The notes under the pieces: generated by a model
What the model saw: the letters and a program-made list of their open reading frames with translations, nothing else
Told to the model about the DNA's origin: nothing
The model's database searches: none
DNA from: APNM01 sp040361335
GTDB taxonomy: Bacteria > Pseudomonadota > Gammaproteobacteria > Nevskiales > Salinisphaeraceae
Assembly (NCBI RefSeq): GCF_040361335.1
Contig: NZ_APNM01000002.1
Location: 186,001 to 250,000, forward strand
Length of the DNA: 64,000 nucleotides
Reading direction: 5' to 3'
Translations under genes and position numbers: made by a program
In this document: positions 42,569 to 50,880 of the stretch, piece by piece
How positions within the stretch are numbered: the stretch's first letter is position 1
How the letters are laid out: each line of letters starts with the position of its first letter

Positions 42569-42654
42569 AACCACAGAGACACAGAGGGCACAGAGGGAAA
42601 ACACAGTAGGACTCATTGTCACATTCGCTCCGTGTCCTCTGTGTCTCTGTGGTT
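42569..42654. repeat. CACAGAG palindrome 2 of 3 between pdxA and rsmA
   Basis: The best-kept copy: left arm AACCACAGAGACACAGAGGG, right arm CCTCTGTGTCTCTGTGGTT, loop of about 35 nt containing a CATTGTCACATTCG stretch shared with copy 1. Confidence 0.85.
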
Positions 42655-42696
42655 AGTCTTCTTCAGGGCAGCCATAGTCGATCGCCGCACGGGTAT

Positions 42697-42837
42697 AACC
42701 ATAGAGTCACAGAGAGAGTGCCATTCAAGGCACGGGAATTCCCGACGTCCGAATATCCGTGCCCCACGAATCCTTCGCGCGCCATATTCCCTGCGCCAAC
42801 CGTTCTTTCCCTCCGTGCCCTCTGTGTCTCTGTGGTT
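42697..42837. repeat. CACAGAG palindrome 3 of 3 between pdxA and rsmA
   Basis: Left arm AACCATAGAGTCACAGAG, right arm CCCTCTGTGTCTCTGTGGTT, with a longer loop (~95 nt). It ends 8 nt from the pdxA stop. The three copies fill the whole 392-nt gap between pdxA and rsmA; no gene is seen there. Confidence 0.82.
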
Positions 42838-42844
42838 ATATCAG

Positions 42845-43870
42845 TCATCGATCGTGCGCGACGAGGTCGAGGGCCATCGCCAGGGCGGCCTCGGCGCTGC
42901 CGGTGTCCACCGCGTCGGTGCCGGCGATGTCCAGGGCGGTGCCGTGGTCGACCGAGGTACGCACGATCGGCAGGCCCAGGGTGACGTTCACGGTGCGGCC
43001 GAAACCCAGGTGCTTGATCACCGGCAGACCCTGGTCGTGGTACATCGCGAGCACGGCGTCGGCGCCGCGCAGGCGGGCGGGCGTGAACAGGGTGTCCGCC
43101 GGCAGCGGACCGGTCAGCTCCAGGCCCTCGTCGCGCAACGCCTCGATCACCGGCGCGATCACATCGATCTCCTCGCGGCCCAGGTAGCCGCCTTCGCCGG
43201 CGTGCGGATTGAGGCCGGCGACCAGGATGCGCGGCCGGGCGATGCCGAAGCGGTGGCGAAGATCGTCGTCGAGCACCCGCAGGGTATGGGTCAGCCCGTC
43301 GGCGGTGATCGCGCCGGGCACCGCGGACAGCGGGATGTGGACCGTGGCCAGGGCCACCCGCAGCTCCGGCTCGCCGCGCGTGGCCAGCATCATCACCGGC
43401 TCGCCGCTGCCGCAGCGTGCCGCCAGGTAGCCGGTGTGACCGTCGAAGGCGATGCCGGCGTCGTTGATCACGGCCTTGTGCACCGGGCCGGTGACCAGGG
43501 CGCCGCAGTCGCCGCGGCGGCACAGCGCCACGGCTGCGTCCAGGGTGTCGAGGACATAGCGCGCGTTGCGCGGATCGGGTTCGCCGCAGCGGGTCGGGGC
43601 GGCGCGCTCGACCGGCCATACCGTCAGCCGCCCCGGCCGCTGCGGCACGGGATCGCTGCCGAAGTCGGCCACGTCCAGGGTCAGCGACAGCCCCAGGGCC
43701 GCCGCCCGCTCGGCCAGCAGGTCGGGATCGGCCACGGCCACGATCTCGCAGGGATGCGCGGACTGGGCCAGCCGGACCGCCAGGTCCGGCCCGATGCCGG
43801 CGGGCTCGCCGGGGGTGAACACAACGCGGGGTGTTGCGTCGTGTTTCGTGTGTCGTATCGCGTGTTTCAT
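42845..43870 (-). CDS. pdxA: 4-hydroxythreonine-4-phosphate dehydrogenase
   Basis: A 341-residue enzyme of pyridoxal-5'-phosphate synthesis. The family core starts at RVVFTPGEPAGIGPDLAVRLAQ; metal-binding His regions are FDGHTGYLA, TVHIPLSAVPG and AMYHDQGLPVIKHLGFG; end LDLVAHD. The first 14 residues (MKHAIRHTKHDATP) replace the short family N-terminus and are encoded by 7-bp repeat units, start codon included, so the annotated start is itself repeat-derived. A later in-frame start (GTG or TTG) near the core is possible but would trim the family sequence. Confidence 0.93.
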   Translation of the reverse strand: MKHAIRHTKHDATPRVVFTPGEPAGIGPDLAVRLAQSAHPCEIVAVADPDLLAERAAALGLSLTLDVADFGSDPVPQRPGRLTVWPVERAAPTRCGEPDPRNARYVLDTLDAAVALCRRGDCGALVTGPVHKAVINDAGIAFDGHTGYLAARCGSGEPVMMLATRGEPELRVALATVHIPLSAVPGAITADGLTHTLRVLDDDLRHRFGIARPRILVAGLNPHAGEGGYLGREEIDVIAPVIEALRDEGLELTGPLPADTLFTPARLRGADAVLAMYHDQGLPVIKHLGFGRTVNVTLGLPIVRTSVDHGTALDIAGTDAVDTGSAEAALAMALDLVAHDR

Positions 43871-43939
43871 GTCGGGTGACGGGTACGTCTAGGTTCGTCG
43901 ATGGCACTGTCCATCACGAAACATGAAACACGAAACAGA
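43839..43939. repeat. Heptamer array overlapping the pdxA start
   Basis: Left array of six 7-bp units of the type TCGTGTT/GCGTGTT (43839-43880); right array of units AAACATG-AAACACG and relatives (43912-43939); about 31 nt between them. On the coding strand the left array reads as units of the AAACACG type and contains the pdxA ATG (43868-43870). Same 7-bp period and facing layout as the elements at 5680 and 8385 but a different unit. Confidence 0.85.
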
Positions 43940-43957
43940 GGACGGCCGTCGGTCGCG

Positions 43958-45295
43958 TCAGCCGCCTATCTCGGCGTCCTTCTTGTAATCGTCCATCCGG
44001 ATTTCGACATACGCCTCGTCGCGCAGGCGGCGCAGCCAGACCTCGCCTTCCTCTTCGACCTTGCGCCGCCCCAGTGCCTGGCGGGCGCGGGCGCGGCGCC
44101 GCTCCTCGGTCTGGTCGCGCTCGCGGCGGTCCAGGACCTCGACGATATGCCAGCCGTTGGGCGACTTGAAGGGCTCGCTGATCTCGCCGGCCTCGAGCTG
44201 GCGCAGGCGCTCGGCGAAGGCCGGATTGTAGGCCTCGGCCGGTGCCCAGCCCAGGTCGCCGCCCTGGTTCGCCGAGCCCGGATCGTCGGAGTGCTGGCGC
44301 GCCAGCTCCGCGAAGTCGTCGCCGGCGAGAATCCGCTCGCGCAGCTTCTCCGCCTCCCGGCGGGCGCGCTCGTCGTCGCGGATCTCGTTGAGTTCGAGCA
44401 GGATGTGGCGGGCCTTGACCTCTTCCACGATCACCTGCTCGTCGGGCGCCGCGGCGTTGCCGGTGGCGCGCACGTCCTCCAGCTTGATCAGGTGGTAGCC
44501 GCTGGCGCCGCGGAAGGGTTCGCTGATCTCGCCCACTTCCAGCTTGGGCACCACTTCCGAGAACACCGTCGGCAGGTAGCCGCCGGCGAGCCAGCCGAGG
44601 TCGCCGCCCTCCAGGGCCTTCTGGCCGTCCGAATGCGCGATCACCAGGTCCGAGAACGAGGCGGTCCCGCTGACGGCGCGCTCGCGCAGCGTCTCGATGC
44701 GCTGGCGCGCCGCCCGCACCTGCTCGGGACTCGCGCCGTCGGGCAGGGAGATCAGCAGGTGGCGGATGCGGTACTCGCGGTTCTCCTGGACCCGCAGGGA
44801 TTCGCTCTCCAGGTAGCGGTCCACGTCCTCTTCGGTGACCACGATCCGACTGTTGACCTCGCGCTGGCGCAGCTTGTTGATCAACAGCTCGTCGCGCAGC
44901 CGTTCGCGCAGATCCTGGGGTTCCATGCCGTCGGCGCGGATGTTGCGCAGGAACTGGTCCAGCGACATGCCGTTCTGCTGCGCGAGCCGTTGCAGGGCGG
45001 CGTTGACCTCGCTGTCCTCGACCCGCATGCCCGCCTTTTCGGCACGCTGCGTCTGCAGACGCTTGATGATCAACTGGTCCAGGACCTGCGACCGCAGTAC
45101 GTCCTCGGGGATGCGCTGGGCCTCCGGGCCCAGGCGCGCCTGGATCTGCCGGGTCGCGGCGTCCAGTTCGCTTTCGAGGATCACGCCCTCGCCGACGACC
45201 GCGACGATGCGATCGAGTTGCTCGGCGGCCGGCACGGCCGGCACGAATGCCGCGAGAACGCCGGCGAGAAGACCGGCGGACAACAACCATCTCAT
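43958..45295 (-). CDS. surA: Periplasmic chaperone / peptidyl-prolyl isomerase SurA
   Basis: A 445-residue periplasmic protein with signal peptide MRWLLSAGLLAGVLAAFVPAVPA. The N-terminal chaperone domain begins AEQLDRIVAVVGEGVILESELDA; two parvulin domains follow (YRIRHLLISLPDGASPEQV... and KARHILLELNEIRDDERARREA). The second ends with GGDLGWAPAEAYNPAF and FKSPNGWHIVEVLD. It escorts outer-membrane proteins, LptD included. Overlaps the lptD stop by 4 nt. Confidence 0.95.
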   Translation of the reverse strand: MRWLLSAGLLAGVLAAFVPAVPAAEQLDRIVAVVGEGVILESELDAATRQIQARLGPEAQRIPEDVLRSQVLDQLIIKRLQTQRAEKAGMRVEDSEVNAALQRLAQQNGMSLDQFLRNIRADGMEPQDLRERLRDELLINKLRQREVNSRIVVTEEDVDRYLESESLRVQENREYRIRHLLISLPDGASPEQVRAARQRIETLRERAVSGTASFSDLVIAHSDGQKALEGGDLGWLAGGYLPTVFSEVVPKLEVGEISEPFRGASGYHLIKLEDVRATGNAAAPDEQVIVEEVKARHILLELNEIRDDERARREAEKLRERILAGDDFAELARQHSDDPGSANQGGDLGWAPAEAYNPAFAERLRQLEAGEISEPFKSPNGWHIVEVLDRRERDQTEERRRARARQALGRRKVEEEGEVWLRRLRDEAYVEIRMDDYKKDAEIGG

Positions 45296-47622
45296 GGGAA
45301 TCGTATGTCGCTGTAGCCCGAATAATCCGACACGATATCACGATCCAGCTCGGACTCGATGTCGTCGCCGAAGCGGCCCAGACCGGTCAGCTCGATCTGC
45401 AGCATGATCGCGTTATCGTAGTCGCCCTCGTCGTTGCGCACGTACCGACGCCAGGCCGTGCGCACCGCCCAGCAGCAGCTCGCGCGGTAGGCGAGGCCCG
45501 CCAGGGTCTCGACGCTTTGACGCCGCTCCAGCGAATAGTTCCATCGCCCGATCAGTTTCCAGCGCTCGCCCACGGGGACCACCGCGCTGACATCGGTCTG
45601 CTCCAGCGTCTGGAAGCCGGTGCCGGCTTCGTTCGGACGGTAGTCGCGGTACAGGCGGTAGCCCAGGTCCAGGCGGGTGCCGTCGTCCTCGCGGTAGCCG
45701 ATACGGGCCGCGGAACGGTTGGCGCGGTCGTCGTCCGGATCGTAGGCGACGGTCGCGCCTGCGTGCCAGCGCGGCCAGGGCGATGCCTCCACGTTGGCCA
45801 CCACGTCCGAATGGCGATTGCCGTAGCCCAGCGCGGTGCGTTGCGGCAGGTCGACGCGCAGGTCGCGGAAACCGTAGGCCCGGCCCAGGTCCAGCTTGAG
45901 TAGGGTGCGGCCGGAGGCCGGGTCCAGGAACCGGGACGTGAGCGCCAGCGTGACCTGGTTGGCGTCGCCGATGCGGTCGCCGCCGACGAAGCGGTTGTCG
46001 GCGAACAGCCGGTCGAAATGCAGGTCGGGCACGCCGGTGTCGAATACCGGCAGACCGGACTGGTCCTCGTAGCGGTTGTAGAGATAGAAGGCGCGCGGCT
46101 CCAGGGTCTGGATCCAGCCGTTGCCGAGCCGTCGGGTGAAGCGCAGGCCGCTTTCCGCGGTCAGGGACGGGATCTCGCGGTCGCGGATGCTGTCGGTGCC
46201 CGCCGGCGTGTCGAGATCGTAGCGGGTATAGCGATAGGCGGCCTCGGTCTCGGCGTACCAGCCGCCGCGATCGATGCCCCAGCCCAGGCGCGGATGCACG
46301 TCGTAGCGCAGGCCGTCGAGGGCGTTATCGCGCCGGAAACTGGCGAAGCCCGCGTCCAGGCCCACGTGCCAGGGATGGGTCGGCGACAGCAGCGACAACC
46401 GGGCCTGCGGCAGGCGCGCGTAAGGCTCGGCGCGGAAACCGCCGCGGTCGTCCTCCAGCGTCTGGAAATCCTGCGCCAGCAGCGAGAACCGCACCCCCGG
46501 ACGCGCCGCGGTGAACTGCAGCGTACGCTCGAGCTGCGACTGCGAGCTGCGGGCGAGGGTGTTGTCCAGGTCCTCGAAATACTCGTCGTCGCTGACCCGC
46601 GTGTAGTCGGCGCGTACCGCCAGACCCGGGGTCAGCCGGCCCTCGTGCCGGAAGGCGAACAGGCTGCGGTCGTCGCCGGCGACATCGTCGCCCGGCAGGT
46701 ATTCGCCGACGATCTCGCCGCGACTGTGCCGGTTCAGGTAACGGAATTGGCCGGCGACCTGCAGGCCGCGCTCGCTCAGCAGCCGCGGGGTCACGGTGGC
46801 GTCGCGGTTCGGGGCCAGGTTGAAGTAATAGGGCGTGGCCAACTCCAGGCCGTTCTCCCCGGAATGGCCGAGGGTCGGGGTCAGGAACCCGCTGTGCCGG
46901 CGGTCGTCGATCGGGAAGTTGAGATACGGCGAATACAGCACCGGCCAATCGTGCAACCGCAGCACGGTGCCGAAGGCCTCGCCGCGTCCGGTACCCCGGT
47001 CGAGATCGATGCGGTCGGCGTTCAGCCGCCAGGCAGGATCGGGACCGGCGCAGGTGGTGTAGTCGGCGTCGTGCAGGCGGATCGCGTCGGCGTCCAGGGA
47101 TTCGATGCGGTCGGCGTGGCCGCGGCCGCCGTTTCCGGTCAGGGCGAAATCCGCGTTCTCGAATACGCCCGTGCGGTCGTCGATGAGTACATCGGCGAAT
47201 GCCGCCTCCAGGCTCAGGCCGGGCCGGGCGTAGCGCAGCCCCGATTCCGCCAGCACGCGGCCGGTATCGCGCTCGTAGCGCAGCCGGGGCGCCTCCACCG
47301 CCTGGTCGTCGTACTCCAGGCGCACATCGCCGAGGGCCTCGGCGACGTTGTCGTAGGTCTCCGCGGTATCCGCGGTCAGGCCCGATTCCGCGCCGGGCGC
47401 CGGCGGCGCGATGAAGGGCGCGACCGGGCAGCCCGCGGCGTGGGCGCCGCTGGCCGGGATCAGGGCGAGGAGGATAAAGTGGCGACGGAACGGGCGCAGG
47501 CGGCGGAAAACGGGAAACGGAAGACGGAAAACGGAAGACGGGAAACGGGATACGCGAGACGGTGAACGCGCGGTCTTGCCGGCGCCGTGGTCCGGCGTCG
47601 TGTTGTCCCTGGCAGATTTCAT
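45292..47622 (-). CDS. lptD: LPS-assembly outer-membrane protein LptD
   Basis: A 776-residue protein that inserts LPS into the outer leaflet with LptE. After an unusually long N-terminus (about 48 residues before the hydrophobic core HFILLALIPASGAHA) come the OstA/LptA-like domain (TAETYDNVAEALGDVRLEYDDQAVEAPRLRYE...) and the barrel domain with LYSPYLNFPIDDRRHSGFLTPTLG and the C-terminal GYSDIRFP. Residues ~20-40 are translated from nine 7-bp repeats (47504-47566, 63 bp, so the frame is kept). No ATG, GTG or TTG lies between the repeats and the signal core, so the repeat is probably coding. Confidence 0.93.
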   Translation of the reverse strand: MKSARDNTTPDHGAGKTARSPSRVSRFPSSVFRLPFPVFRRLRPFRRHFILLALIPASGAHAAGCPVAPFIAPPAPGAESGLTADTAETYDNVAEALGDVRLEYDDQAVEAPRLRYERDTGRVLAESGLRYARPGLSLEAAFADVLIDDRTGVFENADFALTGNGGRGHADRIESLDADAIRLHDADYTTCAGPDPAWRLNADRIDLDRGTGRGEAFGTVLRLHDWPVLYSPYLNFPIDDRRHSGFLTPTLGHSGENGLELATPYYFNLAPNRDATVTPRLLSERGLQVAGQFRYLNRHSRGEIVGEYLPGDDVAGDDRSLFAFRHEGRLTPGLAVRADYTRVSDDEYFEDLDNTLARSSQSQLERTLQFTAARPGVRFSLLAQDFQTLEDDRGGFRAEPYARLPQARLSLLSPTHPWHVGLDAGFASFRRDNALDGLRYDVHPRLGWGIDRGGWYAETEAAYRYTRYDLDTPAGTDSIRDREIPSLTAESGLRFTRRLGNGWIQTLEPRAFYLYNRYEDQSGLPVFDTGVPDLHFDRLFADNRFVGGDRIGDANQVTLALTSRFLDPASGRTLLKLDLGRAYGFRDLRVDLPQRTALGYGNRHSDVVANVEASPWPRWHAGATVAYDPDDDRANRSAARIGYREDDGTRLDLGYRLYRDYRPNEAGTGFQTLEQTDVSAVVPVGERWKLIGRWNYSLERRQSVETLAGLAYRASCCWAVRTAWRRYVRNDEGDYDNAIMLQIELTGLGRFGDDIESELDRDIVSDYSGYSDIRFP
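47504..47566. repeat. Heptamer array inside the lptD 5' coding region
   Basis: Nine consecutive 7-bp units on the plus strand (CGGAAAA, CGGGAAA, CGGAAGA and variants, ending CGGTGAA). Total length is 63 bp, a multiple of 21. Only one strand orientation is present, so no hairpin. The same unit family forms the array at 50783. Confidence 0.88.
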
Positions 47623-47697
47623 TCAGACACTGGTATCCATGAACGAGCTATATCGTCGCCGCGGCGCGAATCCCGGCGATTATGCGGGCCGGGGTCC

Positions 47698-47722
47698 GGC
47701 CCCGCAACGACGGAGCGGGGCC
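47698..47722 (+). promoter_or_regulatory. Hairpin covering the amgK ribosome-binding site
   Basis: GGCCCCGC (47698-47705), 9-nt loop, GCGGGGCC (47715-47722): a perfect 8-bp stem ending 2 nt before the GTG start. The purine stretch that would bind 16S rRNA is in the stem and loop (ACGGAGCGGGG), so translation could be limited by the structure. Confidence 0.5.
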
Positions 47723-47724
47723 GC

Positions 47725-48714
47725 GTGAGCGCGGACGACACACGCCGACGGGCCCTGGCGGCCTGGGTCGCCGCCCGGCTGGGCGAGGCGGACGCGGTCC
47801 TGGTGCCGGTGTCGGTGGACGCCAGCTTCCGGCGCTATTTCCGGGTCCGGCATGCCGGCGGTACCCTGATCGCGGTGGATTCGCCGCCGGACAGCGAGGA
47901 CCCGCGCCCGTTCCTGCGCGTGGCGGCGCTGATGCGCGAGGCGGGCCTGCATGTGCCGGCGGTGCACGCCGAGGACGCCGGGCACGGCTTCCTGCTGCTG
48001 GAGGATCTCGGCACCGAGACCTACCTGGATGCCCTGGACGACGATAACGCCGACCGTCTCTTCGGCGACGCGATCGCCGCCCTGATCGACTGGCAGGCCG
48101 CCAGCCGGCCCGGCGTCCTGCCCGAATACGATGCCGCGCTGTTGCGCCGCGAGCTGGAATTGTTCCCGGACTGGTTCCTGGGGCGCCACCTGGGCGTCGT
48201 CCCGGACGAGGCCGAGCGCGCCCGGCTGGCGACGGTGTTCGACACCCTGGTCGACTGGGCGCTGGCCCAGCCACGGGTCTATGTCCACCGCGACTTCATG
48301 CCCCGGAACCTCATGGTCAGCGAGCCCAATCCGGGCGTGATCGATTTCCAGGACGCGGTCCACGGCCCCATCGCCTACGACATCCTCTGCCTGTTCAAGG
48401 ACGCCTTCCTGAGTTGGCCGGAAGCACGCGTCGAGGCCTGGCTGCGGGATTACCGGGAACGGGCCCGCGACCGCGGTCTGCCGGTCCCGGCCGGCTTCGA
48501 CGAGTTCCGCGCGATGGTCGACCGCATCGGGATCCAGCGCCATCTCAAGGTGCTCGGGATATTCGCCCGCATCCGCCACCGCGACGGCAAGCCGCATTAC
48601 CTGGAGGACGCGCCGCGCTTCGTGGGCTACGTGCGGGACGCCGCGGCGCGCCTGCCGGAGATGGCGCCGTTGGCGGGCCTGTTCGAGCGCCACGTCGTGG
48701 ACCGGCTGGCATGA
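47725..48714 (+). CDS. amgK: N-acetylmuramate/N-acetylglucosamine kinase
   Basis: GTG 47725 gives 329 residues of the aminoglycoside-phosphotransferase fold. Catalytic loop VYVHRDFMPRNLMV and metal loop VIDFQDAVHGPIAYD are clear. AmgK phosphorylates the anomeric carbon of MurNAc/GlcNAc in the peptidoglycan recycling route that bypasses MurA. Identification rests on the murU partner 4 nt overlapping and on the lptD-surA-pdxA-rsmA neighbourhood, which as I recall is the same in Pseudomonas. Divergent from lptD. Confidence 0.88.
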   Translation: MSADDTRRRALAAWVAARLGEADAVLVPVSVDASFRRYFRVRHAGGTLIAVDSPPDSEDPRPFLRVAALMREAGLHVPAVHAEDAGHGFLLLEDLGTETYLDALDDDNADRLFGDAIAALIDWQAASRPGVLPEYDAALLRRELELFPDWFLGRHLGVVPDEAERARLATVFDTLVDWALAQPRVYVHRDFMPRNLMVSEPNPGVIDFQDAVHGPIAYDILCLFKDAFLSWPEARVEAWLRDYRERARDRGLPVPAGFDEFRAMVDRIGIQRHLKVLGIFARIRHRDGKPHYLEDAPRFVGYVRDAAARLPEMAPLAGLFERHVVDRLA

Positions 48715-49397
48715 GTGCCGATACGGGCATGCGGGCGATGGTGCTGGCGGCGGGCCGGGGCGAGCGCCTGCGCCCGCTCACCGATCGGTTGCCCAAGCCG
48801 CTGGTGCGGGTGCGCGGCGCGGCCCTGATCGAACATCATCTACGGGCCCTGGCCGATGCCGGCTTCAAGGACGTGGTGATCAACACGGCCTGGCTGGCGG
48901 AACGGATCGAGGCCGCGCTGGGCGACGGCGCCGCCTACGGCGTGCGCATCCACTATTCCCGCGAAACGCCGGGTGCCCTGGATACCGGCGGCGGCATCCG
49001 CAACGCCCTGCCGCTGCTGGGGCAGGCGCCGTTCGCCGCGATCAACGCCGACATCCTCACCGACTACGATTTCACCCGCCTGCGGACACCCTTGCCGGCG
49101 GATGCCGACGCCCGGCTGGTGCTGGTGCCCAACCCGCCCCACAACCCGGCGGGCGACTTCGGGCTCGACGACGACGGCCGGGTCACGTCCGAATCCGCGT
49201 ATACCTTCGCGGGTATCGGGGTCTACCGGCCCGCATTGCTCGCCGCGGAGCCGCGCACCCGCTTCGGCCTGGCGGCCGTGCTGCGCCCGGCCGTCGCGGC
49301 GGGCCGGGTGATCGGCGAGATTCACCGCGGCGTCTGGCACGATGTGGGGACGCCGGAAGCCCTGGAACGGCTGGGCGGGGGCCGGTGCGATGGCTAG
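48711..49397 (+). CDS. murU: N-acetylmuramate alpha-1-phosphate uridylyltransferase
   Basis: A 228-residue nucleotidyltransferase with the signature VLAAGRGERLRPLTDRLPKPL (residues ~10-30), GALDTGGGIRNALPLLG and NADILTDYDF (metal Asp). It makes UDP-MurNAc from MurNAc-1-P, the second step of the AmgK-MurU recycling route. ATG 48711 overlaps the amgK stop. It ends inside the start of the next gene. Confidence 0.9.
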   Translation: MSADTGMRAMVLAAGRGERLRPLTDRLPKPLVRVRGAALIEHHLRALADAGFKDVVINTAWLAERIEAALGDGAAYGVRIHYSRETPGALDTGGGIRNALPLLGQAPFAAINADILTDYDFTRLRTPLPADADARLVLVPNPPHNPAGDFGLDDDGRVTSESAYTFAGIGVYRPALLAAEPRTRFGLAAVLRPAVAAGRVIGEIHRGVWHDVGTPEALERLGGGRCDG

Positions 49398-50781
49398 GCC
49401 GGCGCCGGCGTTCGCGGCGGCCGACTACCGCCGCTTCCGCGCCGAGCTCGACGCGGAGACCGAGCGCCTGGGCCGCTGGTTCCGCGAGGACCGCTTCGCC
49501 GACGGTCCCGTCACCGTGGGGTACGAGCTGGAATCCTGCCTGGTGACCCCGGAGTTCATGCCCGCCGATGCCAACACGGAATTCCTCGCCCGCCTCAACA
49601 TGCCCGAGGCCGTGCCCGAGTTGGCGCGCAGCAATGTCGAGTTCAACGGCCGCCCGCGCGGCATCCGCGACCGCGGCCTGGAGGCCCTGCACGCGGAGCT
49701 GGACGACTGGTTCGCGCGCGGGCGCCGCACCGCCGCCGAGATGGGGCTGCGGCTGCTGCTGATCGGCGTGCTGCCGACACTGCAGGAACGGCACCTGACC
49801 CTGGAGCACATCTCGCCCTCGCCGCGCTACCGGGCCCTCAACGCCGCTGTCGCCGCGCGCCGCGGCACGCCCTACGTGGAGCTGACGGTGCGCGGGCGCG
49901 AGACCTACCGCGGCTATTACGACAGCATCATGGCGGAATCCGCGGCGACCTCGTTCCAGATGCACATCAGTCTGCCGCCGGCGCGCGCGGCGCGCTGCTA
50001 CAACGCCGCGCTGATCGCTTCCGGCCCGTTGCTCTCGGTGGCCGCCAACGCCCCCTACCTGTTCGGCCGCGACCTCTGGGCCGAGACCCGGGTGCCGGTG
50101 TTCGCGCAGGCCGTGGACGCCGGCGACGTGCATTACGTCACCTTCGGCCACGGCTACGTGCGCGAGTCGCTGTTCGAGTTGTTCGAACGCAACCGCGACG
50201 AGTTCCCGGTGCTGCTGCCCCAGGCCCGCGATACCGGCGGCCTCGAGCACCTGTTGCTGCACAACGGCACCGTCTGGCGCTGGAACCGGCCGGTGGTGGG
50301 GGCTGGTGAACCGCCGCACCTGCGGTTGGAACACCGCAGCCTGCCGGGCGGGCCGAGCGTGCTCGACATGGTCGCCAACTGCGCCTTTTTCTACGGCCTG
50401 ATGCGGGCGCTGGGCGATCGCGTGCCGGCGCCGGAGACAGTGCTCGACTTCGGCGCCGCCCGCGCCAACTTCTATCGGGCCGCGCGCGACGGCATGGACG
50501 CCGAGCTGCATTGGCTCGACGGCCAGCGGCCGGCCCGCCGCCTGTTCGCCGACACCCTGTTGCCCCTGGCGCGCGACGGACTGGCGTCCCTGGGCGTGGC
50601 CGACGACCTGGCGCGGCGCTACCTGGATGTGATCGCCGCGCGGGTCGAACGCGGCCTGTCCGGCGCCGGCTGGCAGCGGGCCTGGGTCGCCCGCCACGGC
50701 CGCGACATGCCGGCCATGCTGGCCGCCTATGCCGAACGGCAGGCGAGCGGGGCGGCGGTGGCGGAATGGTCGTTGGATTGA
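49390..50781 (+). CDS. Glutamate-cysteine ligase family protein (GCS2-like)
   Basis: ATG 49390, overlapping the murU end by 8 bp, gives 463 residues. GCS2-type features: VTVGYELESCLVTPEFMPAD near the start, ARSNVEFNGRPRG, then AESAATSFQMHISLPPARAARCYN, LLSVAANAPYLFGRDLWAETRVPVF and HLRLEHRSLPGGPSVLDMVAN. These enzymes join glutamate and an amine with ATP; the substrate need not be cysteine. It may be co-transcribed with amgK-murU. Physiological role unknown. Confidence 0.8.
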   Translation: MARPAPAFAAADYRRFRAELDAETERLGRWFREDRFADGPVTVGYELESCLVTPEFMPADANTEFLARLNMPEAVPELARSNVEFNGRPRGIRDRGLEALHAELDDWFARGRRTAAEMGLRLLLIGVLPTLQERHLTLEHISPSPRYRALNAAVAARRGTPYVELTVRGRETYRGYYDSIMAESAATSFQMHISLPPARAARCYNAALIASGPLLSVAANAPYLFGRDLWAETRVPVFAQAVDAGDVHYVTFGHGYVRESLFELFERNRDEFPVLLPQARDTGGLEHLLLHNGTVWRWNRPVVGAGEPPHLRLEHRSLPGGPSVLDMVANCAFFYGLMRALGDRVPAPETVLDFGAARANFYRAARDGMDAELHWLDGQRPARRLFADTLLPLARDGLASLGVADDLARRYLDVIAARVERGLSGAGWQRAWVARHGRDMPAMLAAYAERQASGAAVAEWSLD

Positions 50782-50782
50782 A

Positions 50783-50880
50783 CGGAGACGGGAAACGGGA
50801 AACGGAAGACGGAAAACGGAAGACGGGAGACGGGAGACGGGAGACGGGAGACGGGAGACGGGAGACGGGAGACGGGAAAG
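50783..50880. repeat. Heptamer array upstream of the M14 deacylase gene
   Basis: A 6-bp unit and thirteen 7-bp units, among them seven perfect consecutive copies of CGGGAGA (50824-50872), then CGGGAAA and a final G. The array ends exactly at the GTG start codon at 50881. The repeated GGGAG supplies the ribosome-binding site. Confidence 0.93.

Noticed and set aside
50783..50880. Possible CRISPR array
   Set aside because: Units are 7 bp with no unique spacers; this is a simple tandem repeat. No cas genes are present.
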